Source: Labilibaculum sp.
Lineage (GTDB): Bacteria; Bacteroidota; Bacteroidia; Bacteroidales; Marinifilaceae
DNA: 64,000 nucleotides
NCBI RefSeq assembly: GCF_963664555.1
Contig: NZ_OY761461.1
Coordinates: 620,001 to 684,000, forward strand
Direction of reading: 5' to 3'
Shown in pieces: positions 8,345-16,755 of the stretch; within the stretch, counting starts at the first letter, position 1; each line of letters begins with the position of its first letter. The notes beneath the pieces were generated by a model, which saw nothing but the letters and a program-made list of their open reading frames with translations, was not told where the DNA came from and searched no databases. Position numbers and translations under genes: made by a program.

Positions 8345-9223
8345 ATGAAGCAATTTTTTCAAATTTTAGTGGTATTGCTTATTTTTCTAAGCTCTTGTCA
8401 AGGAAAAAAAATCCAACAAGAGGTAAAGGACTCTGTTCAATTAAAAGATTCTGTTGATCAGGAAATCTTTAATTCCATTCGGAAAATAGCAGGATCGATG
8501 TCGATTGATTCATTACCATTGGATAATCGGGTAGTTGAAGTGGCAAAAATGTTTATGCAAACAGCCTATGTTGGCGGTACTTTGGATGGGGGAGAGAAAG
8601 AACAGTTGGTCGTTAATTTCCGGGAGTTGGATTGTACTACTTATCTGGAGAATGTGGTGGCCTTATCAAAAGTACTATCCAACGATTCGCTTACAACTGA
8701 TGATTTTCTGAAAGAACTTGAAAATCTGCGTTACCGAAATGGCAAACTGACTGATTATTCTTCGCGTCTGCATTATTTCTCCGATTGGATTTATGAAAAT
8801 GAAAAGAAGGGAATCGTAAAAAACATTACGTCTGAAATTGGTGGTGAAAAGTATAACAAAACAATCAATTTTATGAGTACGCATGTCGATTCTTATTCTG
8901 TTTTAAAAGCCGATTCTTCATTGGCAGAAGAGATCCGGAAGACCGAAAATGAAATCAATAAAAGAGAATTGTTCTATATACCGGAAGCAAAAATACAACA
9001 GCTTGAGGATAAAATTCATAATGGAGATTTAATTGCTATTACTACTAAAATAGAAGGACTGGATATATCTCATGTGGGAATTGCTATTCATGTGAATAAC
9101 CGATTGCATCTGATGCACGCTTCCAGCAAAGCTAAAAAAGTGGTGATTTCAGATATTCCTTTGGCAGAAATGCTCATGCAAAGTAAATATCAATCGGGAA
9201 TTATGGTGGCCAGGTTGCAGTAA
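8345..9223 (+). CDS. DUF1460 (N-acetylmuramoyl-L-alanine amidase-like) lipoprotein
   Basis: 292 aa. The N-terminus is a lipoprotein signal peptide with lipobox LSSC at about residues 16-19. The body matches the DUF1460 family, an NlpC/P60-related cysteine-hydrolase fold: the nucleophile region FRELDCTTYLENV (Cys near residue 97), and SHVGIAIHVNN with the His near the C-terminus, followed by LMHASS. Members are described as amidase-like and are typical of Bacteroidota. Likely periplasmic or outer-membrane face, acting on stem peptides of peptidoglycan. Cleavage specificity is not known to me. It sits after two intergenic repeats, so it may have its own promoter. Confidence 0.82.
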   Translation: MKQFFQILVVLLIFLSSCQGKKIQQEVKDSVQLKDSVDQEIFNSIRKIAGSMSIDSLPLDNRVVEVAKMFMQTAYVGGTLDGGEKEQLVVNFRELDCTTYLENVVALSKVLSNDSLTTDDFLKELENLRYRNGKLTDYSSRLHYFSDWIYENEKKGIVKNITSEIGGEKYNKTINFMSTHVDSYSVLKADSSLAEEIRKTENEINKRELFYIPEAKIQQLEDKIHNGDLIAITTKIEGLDISHVGIAIHVNNRLHLMHASSKAKKVVISDIPLAEMLMQSKYQSGIMVARLQ

Positions 9224-9319
9224 ACTATAACCTGACAGAGTCGGAGACCGGTAAGCGTTAAATGATTTAATTTAACAAACAGACTAAAGGAATATATTTT
9301 GTCAAGATATTGGGAAACA

Positions 9320-10327
9320 ATGAATGTAAACAGCATAAATAAATTAGAGAATTTATTGGAGGAGAAATCTTCCACACAGATATTAGGTGATTTTCTGAAC
9401 GATCAGCTTAGAAATTGGCCTTTGGCAACAGGAAATTACAAGGGATTGGAAAAAGTTGAAGAGAAAGAATTTCAATTCGATGGATATAAGATAAAAGTTC
9501 AGTTCAATCCTGAAAGAATCAGATCATCAGCCGCGAAAGTAGATCAAAAGAGTATTGAAAATCGTGCTTGTTTTTTGTGCCTCGATAAACTTCCCAAAGA
9601 ACAAGGTGGTATCGCTCAAGGCGATGATTTTGTGATTTTGGTAAATCCGTTTCCAATTATCCCACAACATTTTACCATTCCAAAAATCGATCATGTCGAT
9701 CAGAGTTTTGAAGAGAATGTTTCAGGAATGTTGTCTTTGGCTAAAAATATGCAAGGATATACTTTGTTTTATAACGGGCCAAAGTGCGGTGCTTCAGCTC
9801 CCGATCATATGCATTTTCAGGCAGGGAACAAAGATTTTATGCCAGTAGAAACAGAGTATGCAGTTTTGAAAAATTTGCAATCGGAGCTTTTGAGCGATTC
9901 GAATCAATTTGAGATGCGTGCTTTTCCGAATTATCTTAGGAAAATGATTTCCATAGAGTCGGAAAATGAAAAAGAAATGATGAAGGCTGTTTCTGTTTTT
10001 TATCAGACTTTTTCGGGGATGCAACCGGAAGAAAAAGAGCCAATGCTAAATGCAATTTGTTCTTTTTCCGATGGCAAATATAGTATGCATTTGTTTCCAC
10101 GAAAACTGCATCGTCCATCGCAATATTTTGCTGAAGGTGATCAGCAATTGCTGATAAGTCCTGCATCAGTAGATTTTGGCGGTGTATTTATTACTCCCCG
10201 GCGGGAGGATTTTGAGAAAATCACATCGGAGGATATCGTAGATATCTTTAAACAAGTAAGTGTTGACGATGAGTTTTTCGGAACTTTTTGCGAGAAGTTA
10301 AGCGCTAAATTAGGAATCTCACTTTAA
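9320..10327 (+). CDS. DUF4922 protein, HIT/GalT-superfamily nucleotidylyltransferase or phosphorylase-like
   Basis: 335 aa from the ATG at 9320; a TTG seven codons upstream (9299) is a possible but less likely start. No signal peptide. The family belongs to the HIT-like clan: FILVNPFPIIPQHFTIP is the typical first strand region, and GASAPDHMHFQAG (about 155-167) is the HxHxQ motif that carries the nucleotidyl-His intermediate in GalT-like enzymes. A pair of cysteines, CFLCLDKLP (about 78-86), could bind zinc as in GalT. A nucleotide-transfer or phosphorolysis reaction on an amino-sugar phosphate would fit the neighbourhood, but the substrate is unknown. DUF4922 genes recur next to murein salvage genes in Bacteroidota, which supports linkage rather than chance. 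Confidence 0.75.
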   Translation: MNVNSINKLENLLEEKSSTQILGDFLNDQLRNWPLATGNYKGLEKVEEKEFQFDGYKIKVQFNPERIRSSAAKVDQKSIENRACFLCLDKLPKEQGGIAQGDDFVILVNPFPIIPQHFTIPKIDHVDQSFEENVSGMLSLAKNMQGYTLFYNGPKCGASAPDHMHFQAGNKDFMPVETEYAVLKNLQSELLSDSNQFEMRAFPNYLRKMISIESENEKEMMKAVSVFYQTFSGMQPEEKEPMLNAICSFSDGKYSMHLFPRKLHRPSQYFAEGDQQLLISPASVDFGGVFITPRREDFEKITSEDIVDIFKQVSVDDEFFGTFCEKLSAKLGISL

Positions 10328-10385
10328 GGAGGAAAGAAATTGTATACTCCCGTAAAAGACACGGTTTTTTCTAGAGAGAAACTAA

Positions 10386-10590
10386 AATGTAGGTCTTGGG
10401 ACTGAAAATGTAACAAAAGGGAGTTTGAATGTAGGTCGAGGGACTCTGAATGTAACAGAAAGTAATTCAAATGTAAGTCGAGGGAATGCAATTGTAGCAC
10501 GAAGTAATTTAAATGTAAGTTGAGGGACTGTGAATGTAACAGGAAGTAACGCAAATGTAAGCCGAAGGAATGCAATTGTAAAAAAGCCTT
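10386..10590. repeat. 21-bp tandem repeat array (about 10 units)
   Basis: Units begin with AATGTAA/AATGTAG at 10386, 10407, 10428, 10449, 10470, 10491, 10512, 10533, 10554 and 10575, exactly 21 bp apart with no indels. Two unit types alternate (one with GTCGAGGGA, one with ACAGAAAGTA), giving a 42-bp higher-order period. The array occupies the gap between the DUF4922 and GNAT genes. Every unit has in-frame stops on the plus strand. Confidence 0.9.
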
Positions 10591-10625
10591 TACTTCAAAT
10601 TAACCTCTAAGTAATTAAAAGAAAC

Positions 10626-11540
10626 ATGTCCAATACCATACGACAATATCACGACAACGATTTTGATGAAGTTTTGACTCTTTGTCAAAATACTCACAAG
10701 TTCGATTCTTTTACCAAAGAATTACTTCACGAGAAAATCTACGAAGATCCTTTTTTTAATCCTGAAATTATTTGGGTTACCACGGAAGGAAATGCTATTG
10801 TTGGATTTTTGATGGGAACCTGCCGAATGGATATTCGGGGAGTGAATTATGGCTACGTAAAACTAATGGCAGTGCAGGAATCTCATCGAAGAAAGGGAAT
10901 TGCCCGAAGCATGTATGAGTTGCTCGAAAAAGAGTTGTGTTCGCGAAAGGTTGATGTGATGCGTTTGGGTGATGTTCCAATGAATTATTTCATGCCGGGA
11001 ATCGATCCAAGATACACCCCGGCACTTTGTTTTGCCATGCGAATGGGATTCAATCGATTTATGGATACTTCCAATCTTGCAGTCAATTTATCTGATCGGA
11101 AATGGGGTGTTGATGAGGAAATTAAAGCACTTCAGTTGGATCATATCGAAGTTTCCCGTGCAGCAATTGAAGATAAAAATGAATTGATGGATTTTGTGGC
11201 TGAAGAATGGAAACTTTGGCAATATGAGTTGGAAATGGCCTGCAAATCGAATCCGATAGCTATTCATATTGCTAAGTTGAATGGAAAAATAAAGGCATTC
11301 TCGGCACACAGTGCGAATAATAAAGGATTGCCATGGTTTGGTCCAATGGGAACACATCCCGATTTGCGCGGTAAAGGAATGGGAAAAGTGTTGTTGTATC
11401 GCTGTCTGCAAGATTTGCAAGATTTGGGCTACAAAACAGCAATTATTCCATGGGTAGGACCAATCGATTTTTATTCTCATCATGCAGGAGCTGTGGTCGA
11501 AAGAGTATTTTGGCGATATGAGAAAAAACTGACTGAATAA
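10626..11540 (+). CDS. Tandem GNAT N-acetyltransferase
   Basis: 304 aa made of two GNAT folds. The first (about 5-145) has VKLMAVQESHRRKGIA, the acetyl-CoA pyrophosphate loop; the second (about 165-300) has PMGTHPDLRGKGMGKVLLYR with the Q/RxxGxG/A-type loop RGKGMG. Both halves therefore may bind acetyl-CoA, although one is commonly structural in such proteins. No export signal. In this locus it could acetylate an amino sugar or a peptide amine released from murein, but no substrate is visible in the sequence. It lies 298 nt after DUF4922, across the 21-bp array. Confidence 0.85.
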   Translation: MSNTIRQYHDNDFDEVLTLCQNTHKFDSFTKELLHEKIYEDPFFNPEIIWVTTEGNAIVGFLMGTCRMDIRGVNYGYVKLMAVQESHRRKGIARSMYELLEKELCSRKVDVMRLGDVPMNYFMPGIDPRYTPALCFAMRMGFNRFMDTSNLAVNLSDRKWGVDEEIKALQLDHIEVSRAAIEDKNELMDFVAEEWKLWQYELEMACKSNPIAIHIAKLNGKIKAFSAHSANNKGLPWFGPMGTHPDLRGKGMGKVLLYRCLQDLQDLGYKTAIIPWVGPIDFYSHHAGAVVERVFWRYEKKLTE

Positions 11541-11558
11541 ATTGATAAGAAATAAGAT

Positions 11559-11646
11559 GGGAAAGATGAGATAATAAAAATTGAGTTCTGGATAGTTTGG
11601 AGCTGTAAATAGTCTATTGTCTTAGATCTGGGATCTAAAATCTAAT
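11559..11646. repeat. GCTGTAAATA palindromic element, copy 1
   Basis: An AGATGAGATAATAAAAATTGAG-like left arm, then GGAGCTGTAAATAGTCT, then a right arm of TCTTAGATCTGGGATCTAAAATCTAA. Two better-preserved copies follow at 12983 and 13085. Confidence 0.5.
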
Positions 11647-11650
11647 AAAT

Positions 11651-12976
11651 ATGAACGAACCACAATTACGAATAGGTATCATGTATGAGCCTGAAATTTC
11701 ATTTACATTAAATGGAATTTACATACTCCAGCAAAATGGAAAAGAATATACAGGAAAGCAAACTGCCAGTTATATCAATGATAAGATAGCTTTTGATGGT
11801 CTTGTAAATGAAGAACTGGTTTTCTATCCTAAATTCTACGAAGAAGGATCTTTCGATCTGTTTGATGTGACAATTGGAATTAAATTCCATTGGGAACGAA
11901 AAGAAAATCAACGATTTAAAGGGGCTTTGCACTTCATTTGCGAGGATGAAAAATTGACAGCCATCAATGTTCTTTCTTTGGAGGATTATTTGGTAAGTGT
12001 TATTTCATCTGAAATGAGTGCTACCAGCAGTATAGAATTGTTGAAAGCTCATGCAATTATTTCCCGCTCCTGGTTAATTGCGCAGGTGCTAAAAGGAGCT
12101 GAATTGCAAAAAACAGAAACTAATTATCAGAGTATAGTTGAAACCGATGAGCAATATATTCGCTGGTACGATCGCGAAGATCATGTGAATTTTGATGTTT
12201 GTGCCGATGATCATTGTCAGCGTTATCAAGGCATTACCAAACAATCTACCCAATTGGTAGTTGATGCAATTAATGCAACCCGTGGATTGGTACTTATCAG
12301 TGAGGGGGAAGTCTGCGATGCCCGTTTCTCGAAATGTTGCGGCGGCGTTGCAGAGACGTTTGAAAATGTATGGGAACCCAAAAATCATAAATATCTGCAG
12401 GCTGTTATCGATAATCCGAAAGTTCCTGCTGGATACGATATGAATCTGGGAAATGAAGCAGCCGCGGTCAAATGGATCCGTACTTCGCCTGAAGCATTTT
12501 GCAATACCACCAATAAGGAAATTTTGTCGCAGGTTTTGAATGATTACGATCAGGAAACCATGGATTTTTATCGTTGGAAGGTAGAATATACACAAGATGT
12601 AATTTCAGAATTAATAGCACGTAAAACGGGTAAAGATTTTGGACAAATTCTGGATTTAATTCCTGTTGAACGAGGTGAGTCAGGTCGTTTAATCAAGTTG
12701 AAAATTGTTGGTTCAAAACGAAGTTTGGTGATAGGAAAAGAATTGGAAATCAGAAAAGTACTTTCCGAATCACATTTATACAGTTCTGAATTTGTAGTTG
12801 ACAAAGAAGGAGAAGAGAATGGAGTTCCGGCTAAATTTATTTTGATTGGTGCCGGCTGGGGACATGGGGTTGGTCTTTGTCAGATTGGAGCTGCGGTGAT
12901 GGGTGCCAAAAGATACAAATACGATGAAATTTTGCTGCATTATTTCCGTGGAGCAGAATTGGAAAAAAGATATTAA
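11651..12976 (+). CDS. SpoIID/LytB-domain protein without a signal peptide
   Basis: 441 aa with the SpoIID fold: LSLEDYLVSVISSEM (about 104-118) contains the Glu that in SpoIID is the lytic transglycosylase catalytic acid, then LKAHAIISRSWL, then ARFSKCCGGVAE, and the C-terminal GAGWGHGVGLCQIGA (about 396-410), the family hallmark. SpoIID cleaves glycan strands stripped of peptides. Unlike most members this one begins directly with a soluble sequence (MNEPQLRIGIMYEP), and an in-frame stop at 11636-11638 excludes a longer exported form. It is therefore predicted to be cytoplasmic, perhaps splitting imported GlcNAc-MurNAc units. Family assignment is firm, location and substrate are inferred. 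Confidence 0.87.
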   Translation: MNEPQLRIGIMYEPEISFTLNGIYILQQNGKEYTGKQTASYINDKIAFDGLVNEELVFYPKFYEEGSFDLFDVTIGIKFHWERKENQRFKGALHFICEDEKLTAINVLSLEDYLVSVISSEMSATSSIELLKAHAIISRSWLIAQVLKGAELQKTETNYQSIVETDEQYIRWYDREDHVNFDVCADDHCQRYQGITKQSTQLVVDAINATRGLVLISEGEVCDARFSKCCGGVAETFENVWEPKNHKYLQAVIDNPKVPAGYDMNLGNEAAAVKWIRTSPEAFCNTTNKEILSQVLNDYDQETMDFYRWKVEYTQDVISELIARKTGKDFGQILDLIPVERGESGRLIKLKIVGSKRSLVIGKELEIRKVLSESHLYSSEFVVDKEGEENGVPAKFILIGAGWGHGVGLCQIGAAVMGAKRYKYDEILLHYFRGAELEKRY

Positions 12977-12982
12977 TTATAG

Positions 12983-13062
12983 ATGTGAGATTTAAAATGT
13001 GAGAAAAAATGAGGTATTCTTTTTTTTGAATGCTGTAAATAGCCTCATATCTAACATCTCAA
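12983..13062. repeat. GCTGTAAATA palindromic element, copy 2
   Basis: Left arm GATGTGAGATTTAAAATGTG and ATGAGG, centre GAATGCTGTAAATAG, right arm CCTCATATCTAACATCTCAAATCTAA. CCTCAT pairs with ATGAGG and the outer parts pair imperfectly, giving a long hairpin. Confidence 0.55.
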
Positions 13063-13084
13063 ATCTAAGAAAAATAAGATACGT

Positions 13085-13162
13085 GAATCGGTATTTTTTG
13101 AAGCTGTAAATAATCTCAGTTCTCAAATCTCACTTCTCATATCTCAGTTCTCAAATCTAAAC
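13085..13162. repeat. GCTGTAAATA palindromic element, copy 3
   Basis: Centre GAAGCTGTAAATAATCTCAG with a right arm in which CTCAAATCT/CTCATATCT is iterated several times. The left arm is shortened. It ends directly before the AmpG-type permease gene. Confidence 0.5.
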
Positions 13163-13171
13163 AAAGAAAGA

Positions 13172-14479
13172 ATGTCAAAAACAAAAAACCGCTCACCATG
13201 GGCGTGGATTCCATCTCTTTATTTTGCAGAAGGTATTCCTTACGTTGTGGTGATGACCGTTGCTGTAATCATGTACAAAAAGCTGGGAATTTCTAATACA
13301 GATATTGCTTTGTATACTTCCTGGTTGTATTTGCCTTGGATGATTAAGCCTTTTTGGAGTCCGATTGTGGATATTGTAAAAAGTAAACGCTGGTGGATTG
13401 TTAGTATGCAATTGTTGATTGGCGCAGGTCTGGCTGGGGTAGCGTTTACGGTTCCTACAACATTCTTTTTTCAGTCAACATTGGCCTTTTTCTGGTTGTT
13501 GGCTTTTAGTTCGGCAACTCACGATATTGCTGCTGATGGTTTTTACATGTATGGAATGGACTCCAATAAGCAGGCATATTTTATTGGAATACGAAGTACA
13601 TTTTATCGCCTGGCGATGATTACCGGACAAGGACTTTTAATTATTCTGGCAGGATATTTTGAAACAACAAAACTGTTCGGGAATAATGAAAATAACATTC
13701 CGCTGGCATGGTCACTGACCTTTTATATTTTGGCAGTCGGATTTTTGTTGTTTTGTGTTTATCACAAGTTTGCACTTCCGCATCCACAAGAAGATGAAGA
13801 CCGGGAAGTGAAAAGTTTTTCTACAGTGTTCTCTGATTTTGGAGAGACCTTTGTTACTTTCTTCTTGAAAAAGGATATCTGGAAAATCGTAGGATTGCTT
13901 TTGGTGTATCGTTTGGGGGAATCTCAGTTGGTAAAAATGGCATCTCCTTTTCTTCTCGATCCTAAAGAGGTTGGCGGATTGGGTTTAACAACCAGCGATG
14001 TAGGATTGGTTTATGGAACCATAGGAATTATTTTCTTGACTTTAGGTGGTTTATTGGGTGGATTTTTAGCTTCTAAAAATGGGTTGAAACATTGGCTGTG
14101 GCCAATGGTTATCGCTATTAACTTACCAAATCTGGTATATGTTTATCTTTCTTACGCATTGCCCGAATCTTTCTTTTTGATTTGTGTTTCGGTGGCAGTT
14201 GAGCAATTTGGCTACGGTTTTGGTTTTACAGCTTACATGCTTTATCAGATTTATGTATCTGAAGGAAAACACAAAACAGCTCACTTTGCATTTTGCACAG
14301 GTTTAATGGCTGCGGGAATGATGTTTCCAGGAATGATTTCCGGTTGGCTGCAGGAGTTGTTGGGTTATCAGCACTTCTTTATTTGGGTGATGATTTGTAC
14401 CATTCCAAGTTTTATTATGGTGAAAGTGATTGATATAGATCCAAAATTTGGTATTAAAACAGGAAACAATGAAAAATAG
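13172..14479 (+). CDS. ampG: MFS transporter, AmpG-like muropeptide permease
   Basis: 435 aa with about 12 hydrophobic segments, an inner-membrane major facilitator. The N-terminal WAWIPSLYFAEGIPYVVV and the LPWMIKPFWSPIVD segment after the second membrane helix are characteristic of the AmpG/SLC33-like branch, whose bacterial members import GlcNAc-anhydroMurNAc (peptides) by proton symport. The gene is flanked by SpoIID and SGNH genes and overlaps the latter by 11 nt, so they are co-translated. Import of wall disaccharides into the cytoplasm is the natural reading in this context. The exact cargo (free disaccharide, anhydro-muropeptide, or monosaccharide) cannot be decided from sequence. Confidence 0.82.
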   Translation: MSKTKNRSPWAWIPSLYFAEGIPYVVVMTVAVIMYKKLGISNTDIALYTSWLYLPWMIKPFWSPIVDIVKSKRWWIVSMQLLIGAGLAGVAFTVPTTFFFQSTLAFFWLLAFSSATHDIAADGFYMYGMDSNKQAYFIGIRSTFYRLAMITGQGLLIILAGYFETTKLFGNNENNIPLAWSLTFYILAVGFLLFCVYHKFALPHPQEDEDREVKSFSTVFSDFGETFVTFFLKKDIWKIVGLLLVYRLGESQLVKMASPFLLDPKEVGGLGLTTSDVGLVYGTIGIIFLTLGGLLGGFLASKNGLKHWLWPMVIAINLPNLVYVYLSYALPESFFLICVSVAVEQFGYGFGFTAYMLYQIYVSEGKHKTAHFAFCTGLMAAGMMFPGMISGWLQELLGYQHFFIWVMICTIPSFIMVKVIDIDPKFGIKTGNNEK

Positions 14480-14999
14480 AATTGCTTTTTTAGGAGATAG
14501 TTTAACCGAGGGAGGATGCTGGGAAGAATACTTTCCTGCTTATGAAATCTCCAATTTTGGAATCTCCGGAGAGAAGTCTGATGAGATCCTTTTTCGATTG
14601 GATGAGGTTTTATTTTGGAAGCCTAAAAAGATTTTCCTGATGATGGGCATTAACGATCTGGGAGACGGGTTTAGTTATGAAACTATTCTTACTAATTATC
14701 AAAAAATATTTTCAATAATAAAGGAGCATGAAGATATTGAATTGATTGTTCAAAGTCTTTTGCCTACTAATGATACGATGTTTAAGAGTGCCAATTTTGA
14801 TGGAATGAAAATTCTGGAGGTCAATTATCATTTAAGAGATTTGTGTGATAAAGAGAAGATAACTTTCGTGGATTTGTACACGGCTTTTTCAACCTATAAA
14901 TCCCAACTGATAAAAGATTATACCAATGATGGTTTGCATTTGAATGAAGCAGGTTACAGAATATGGCAGAATTGTTTGCAATCTGAAAATCTCATTTAA
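14469..14999 (+). CDS. SGNH/GDSL-family hydrolase
   Basis: 176 aa from the ATG at 14469; a longer reading from a TTG at 14448 would overlap the permease more and is less likely. The four SGNH blocks are visible: block I IAFLGDSLTEGG (Ser nucleophile), the Gly of block II in NFGISGEKSDE, block III MMGINDLGDG (Asn), and block V DGLHLNEAGY (Asp-His). It lacks a signal peptide, so it works in the cytoplasm. It could remove O-acetyl groups from imported amino sugars, since O-acetylated MurNAc is common in walls, but this is inference. Overlap with the permease gene suggests translational coupling. Confidence 0.85.
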   Translation: MKNRIAFLGDSLTEGGCWEEYFPAYEISNFGISGEKSDEILFRLDEVLFWKPKKIFLMMGINDLGDGFSYETILTNYQKIFSIIKEHEDIELIVQSLLPTNDTMFKSANFDGMKILEVNYHLRDLCDKEKITFVDLYTAFSTYKSQLIKDYTNDGLHLNEAGYRIWQNCLQSENLI

Positions 15000-15101
15000 A
15001 AATCTTAAAAAGATGAAACGAGCCATGAGAAGACTTTTCTCACATACGAGAATGACTAAATTGGCGAGTTCCATGTGGTAATAAAAAACAAATTCAGACA
15101 C

Positions 15102-16211
15102 ATGAAAAAAACGGAACGTTTAATGGCTTTGGATGCCTTTCGGGGATTAACCATTGCTGCCATGATTACTGTAAATACTCCTGGGAGTTGGGGACATGTT
15201 TATGCTCCATTGCTGCATTCAAAGTGGCATGGCTGTACACCAACCGATTTGGTATTTCCTTTCTTTCTATTTGCTGTTGGTGTTGCTATGTGGTTTGCTT
15301 TCGGAAAATTTGATCATAAATTAAGTCCCGAAGCAGGCAGGAAGATTCTGAAGCGGACTGTAATCATTTTCGGGATCGGCCTGTTGTTAAATGCGTTTCC
15401 ATTTGTTCAGGTTGAATGGGAAAATTTCCGGATAATGGGTGTTTTGCAGCGGATTGCCTTGGCCTATGGAATAGGTAGTTTGCTTTGTTTGTCGCTGAAT
15501 AAGCTTCGTTTGGTATTTGTTACATTGGCTATTCTTCTGGTATACTGGGGGTTGATTTTTTTCCTTGGCGGTGATGATCCGTATAGTTTAGAAGGAAATC
15601 CCACAATGGCTTTCGATGCCATGATTCTTGGAGCGAACCATATGTACAAAGGGTTTGGCGTAACTTTTGATCCGGAAGGATTGTTTAGCACTCTTCCTGC
15701 AATCGCTACAGTAATCCTCGGATATCTTTCAGGATTTTTAATTGCATCAACTGAGCGTAAAAAATTGGTTGCGAAGTTATTGATGTTTGGCTCTTTAGGT
15801 GTGATTGCTGGTTTAATCTGGAACTTGGGATTCCCTATTAATAAACCAATCTGGTCTAGTTCTTATGTGATTTATACAGCAGGTTTGGCACTTTTGGTTT
15901 TAGCTGTCATGATTTACCTGATCGATATTTTGGAGTACAAAAAATGGGCTCATCCTTTTTTGGTTTTCGGAATGAATCCTTTGTTTATTTATGTTCTTTC
16001 AGGAGTTTGGGTAAGAGTGATTATTTATTTGGTTCATTTTTCAGATCAGGCAGGAAATTCAACAACCGGATATGTCTGGTTGTATAAAAATGCATTTGCA
16101 TCCTGGGCAGGAGATATGAATGGATCTTTGTTTTTTGCTCTGGCACATATCGTTGTCTATTGGCTCATCGTGCTGTTTCTCTATCGTCGGAAAATTTTTA
16201 TTAAAATATAA
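15102..16211 (+). CDS. DUF5009/heparan-alpha-glucosaminide acetyltransferase-like membrane protein, MurT-like
   Basis: 369 aa from the ATG at 15102 (a GTG nine codons upstream is possible). About ten membrane segments. The start MKKTERLMALDAFRGLTIAAM and the TPTDLVFPFFLFAVGVAM segment after helix 1 are diagnostic of the DUF5009/HGSNAT family. In Tannerella forsythia a member (MurT) is assigned as the inner-membrane MurNAc importer of the murTKQ genes (established knowledge). The human relative acetylates glucosamine across a membrane, so transmembrane acetyl transfer is the alternative. It is the last gene of the first plus-strand run and ends at a bidirectional terminator. Confidence 0.82.
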   Translation: MKKTERLMALDAFRGLTIAAMITVNTPGSWGHVYAPLLHSKWHGCTPTDLVFPFFLFAVGVAMWFAFGKFDHKLSPEAGRKILKRTVIIFGIGLLLNAFPFVQVEWENFRIMGVLQRIALAYGIGSLLCLSLNKLRLVFVTLAILLVYWGLIFFLGGDDPYSLEGNPTMAFDAMILGANHMYKGFGVTFDPEGLFSTLPAIATVILGYLSGFLIASTERKKLVAKLLMFGSLGVIAGLIWNLGFPINKPIWSSSYVIYTAGLALLVLAVMIYLIDILEYKKWAHPFLVFGMNPLFIYVLSGVWVRVIIYLVHFSDQAGNSTTGYVWLYKNAFASWAGDMNGSLFFALAHIVVYWLIVLFLYRRKIFIKI

Positions 16212-16214
16212 AAG

Positions 16215-16246
16215 AAAAGCTTCGGATTTAATCCGAAGCTTTTTTT
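16215..16246. terminator. Bidirectional intrinsic terminator
   Basis: AAAAGCTTCGGATT and AATCCGAAGCTTTT form a near-perfect stem followed by T6 on the plus strand and an A-rich flank that gives a U tract on the minus strand. It separates the convergent MurT-like and ThrE genes. Confidence 0.85.
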
Positions 16247-16752
16247 GAGTCAAATAATTTATTTAGAAATTTGTTTGGTTTAGTTTCTTTTATCGATTTG
16301 TTTCGACTGAGTAACATGGGAGCCGAAACGCCCAGTGAAAGTGCCGATAACACAAAAAAGGCTTTCAATCCATTATCAACAGTTTCTTGTAACAACTGCA
16401 GAAAAACAGCATGATCATTTTCTCCGGTTAAATGGATAATTCCCAGCATCATGCGATACGTAAATGCACCAGGAACCATTGGGATAACCGCAGGAATAGC
16501 AAAAACGAAGGGGGGTGAATGTCTAAAGTGAGCCGCTCTAACGCTTAAATATCCAATTAGTAAAGCGCCCATAAGCGAGCTGAGAATGATGTTTGTTCCT
16601 AGCTTTAAACAGATTAGCTTTAGTATTCCACCCAGAGCACCCATGATGAAGATTACCCATAATGTTCGGGGTGGAACATTAAAGAGTATTGCAAAACCAC
16701 AAGCAGCAAACCCCAGCCAAATCCATGTTTCAAATAAAAGAATCCACTCCAT
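16228..16752 (-). CDS. Threonine/serine exporter, small C-terminal-type subunit (ThrE_2 domain)
   Basis: 174 aa, almost entirely hydrophobic with about five membrane segments. It corresponds to the C-terminal half of one-chain ThrE exporters; features are PPRTLWVIFIMGALGG near residues 27-42 and VFAIPAVIPMVPGAFTYRMMLG, the conserved periplasmic-turn motif. It follows the larger subunit by 3 nt, so the two halves form a split exporter. Function is efflux of small neutral amino acids. Its stop codon lies inside the shared terminator stem. Confidence 0.8.
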   Translation of the reverse strand: MEWILLFETWIWLGFAACGFAILFNVPPRTLWVIFIMGALGGILKLICLKLGTNIILSSLMGALLIGYLSVRAAHFRHSPPFVFAIPAVIPMVPGAFTYRMMLGIIHLTGENDHAVFLQLLQETVDNGLKAFFVLSALSLGVSAPMLLSRNKSIKETKPNKFLNKLFDSKKASD

Positions 16753-16755
16753 ATT

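Noticed and set aside
10324..10575. Minus-strand reading frame of 83 codons with repeated LHSxSLDLHLN units
   Set aside because: It is produced by the 21-bp repeats, whose length is a multiple of three, and lacks a start context, partner or family; it also overlaps the end of DUF4922.
14448..14468. TTG start seven codons upstream for the SGNH hydrolase
   Set aside because: The ATG at 14469 places the GDSL block at the normal distance from the N-terminus and gives a typical 11-nt overlap with the permease gene.
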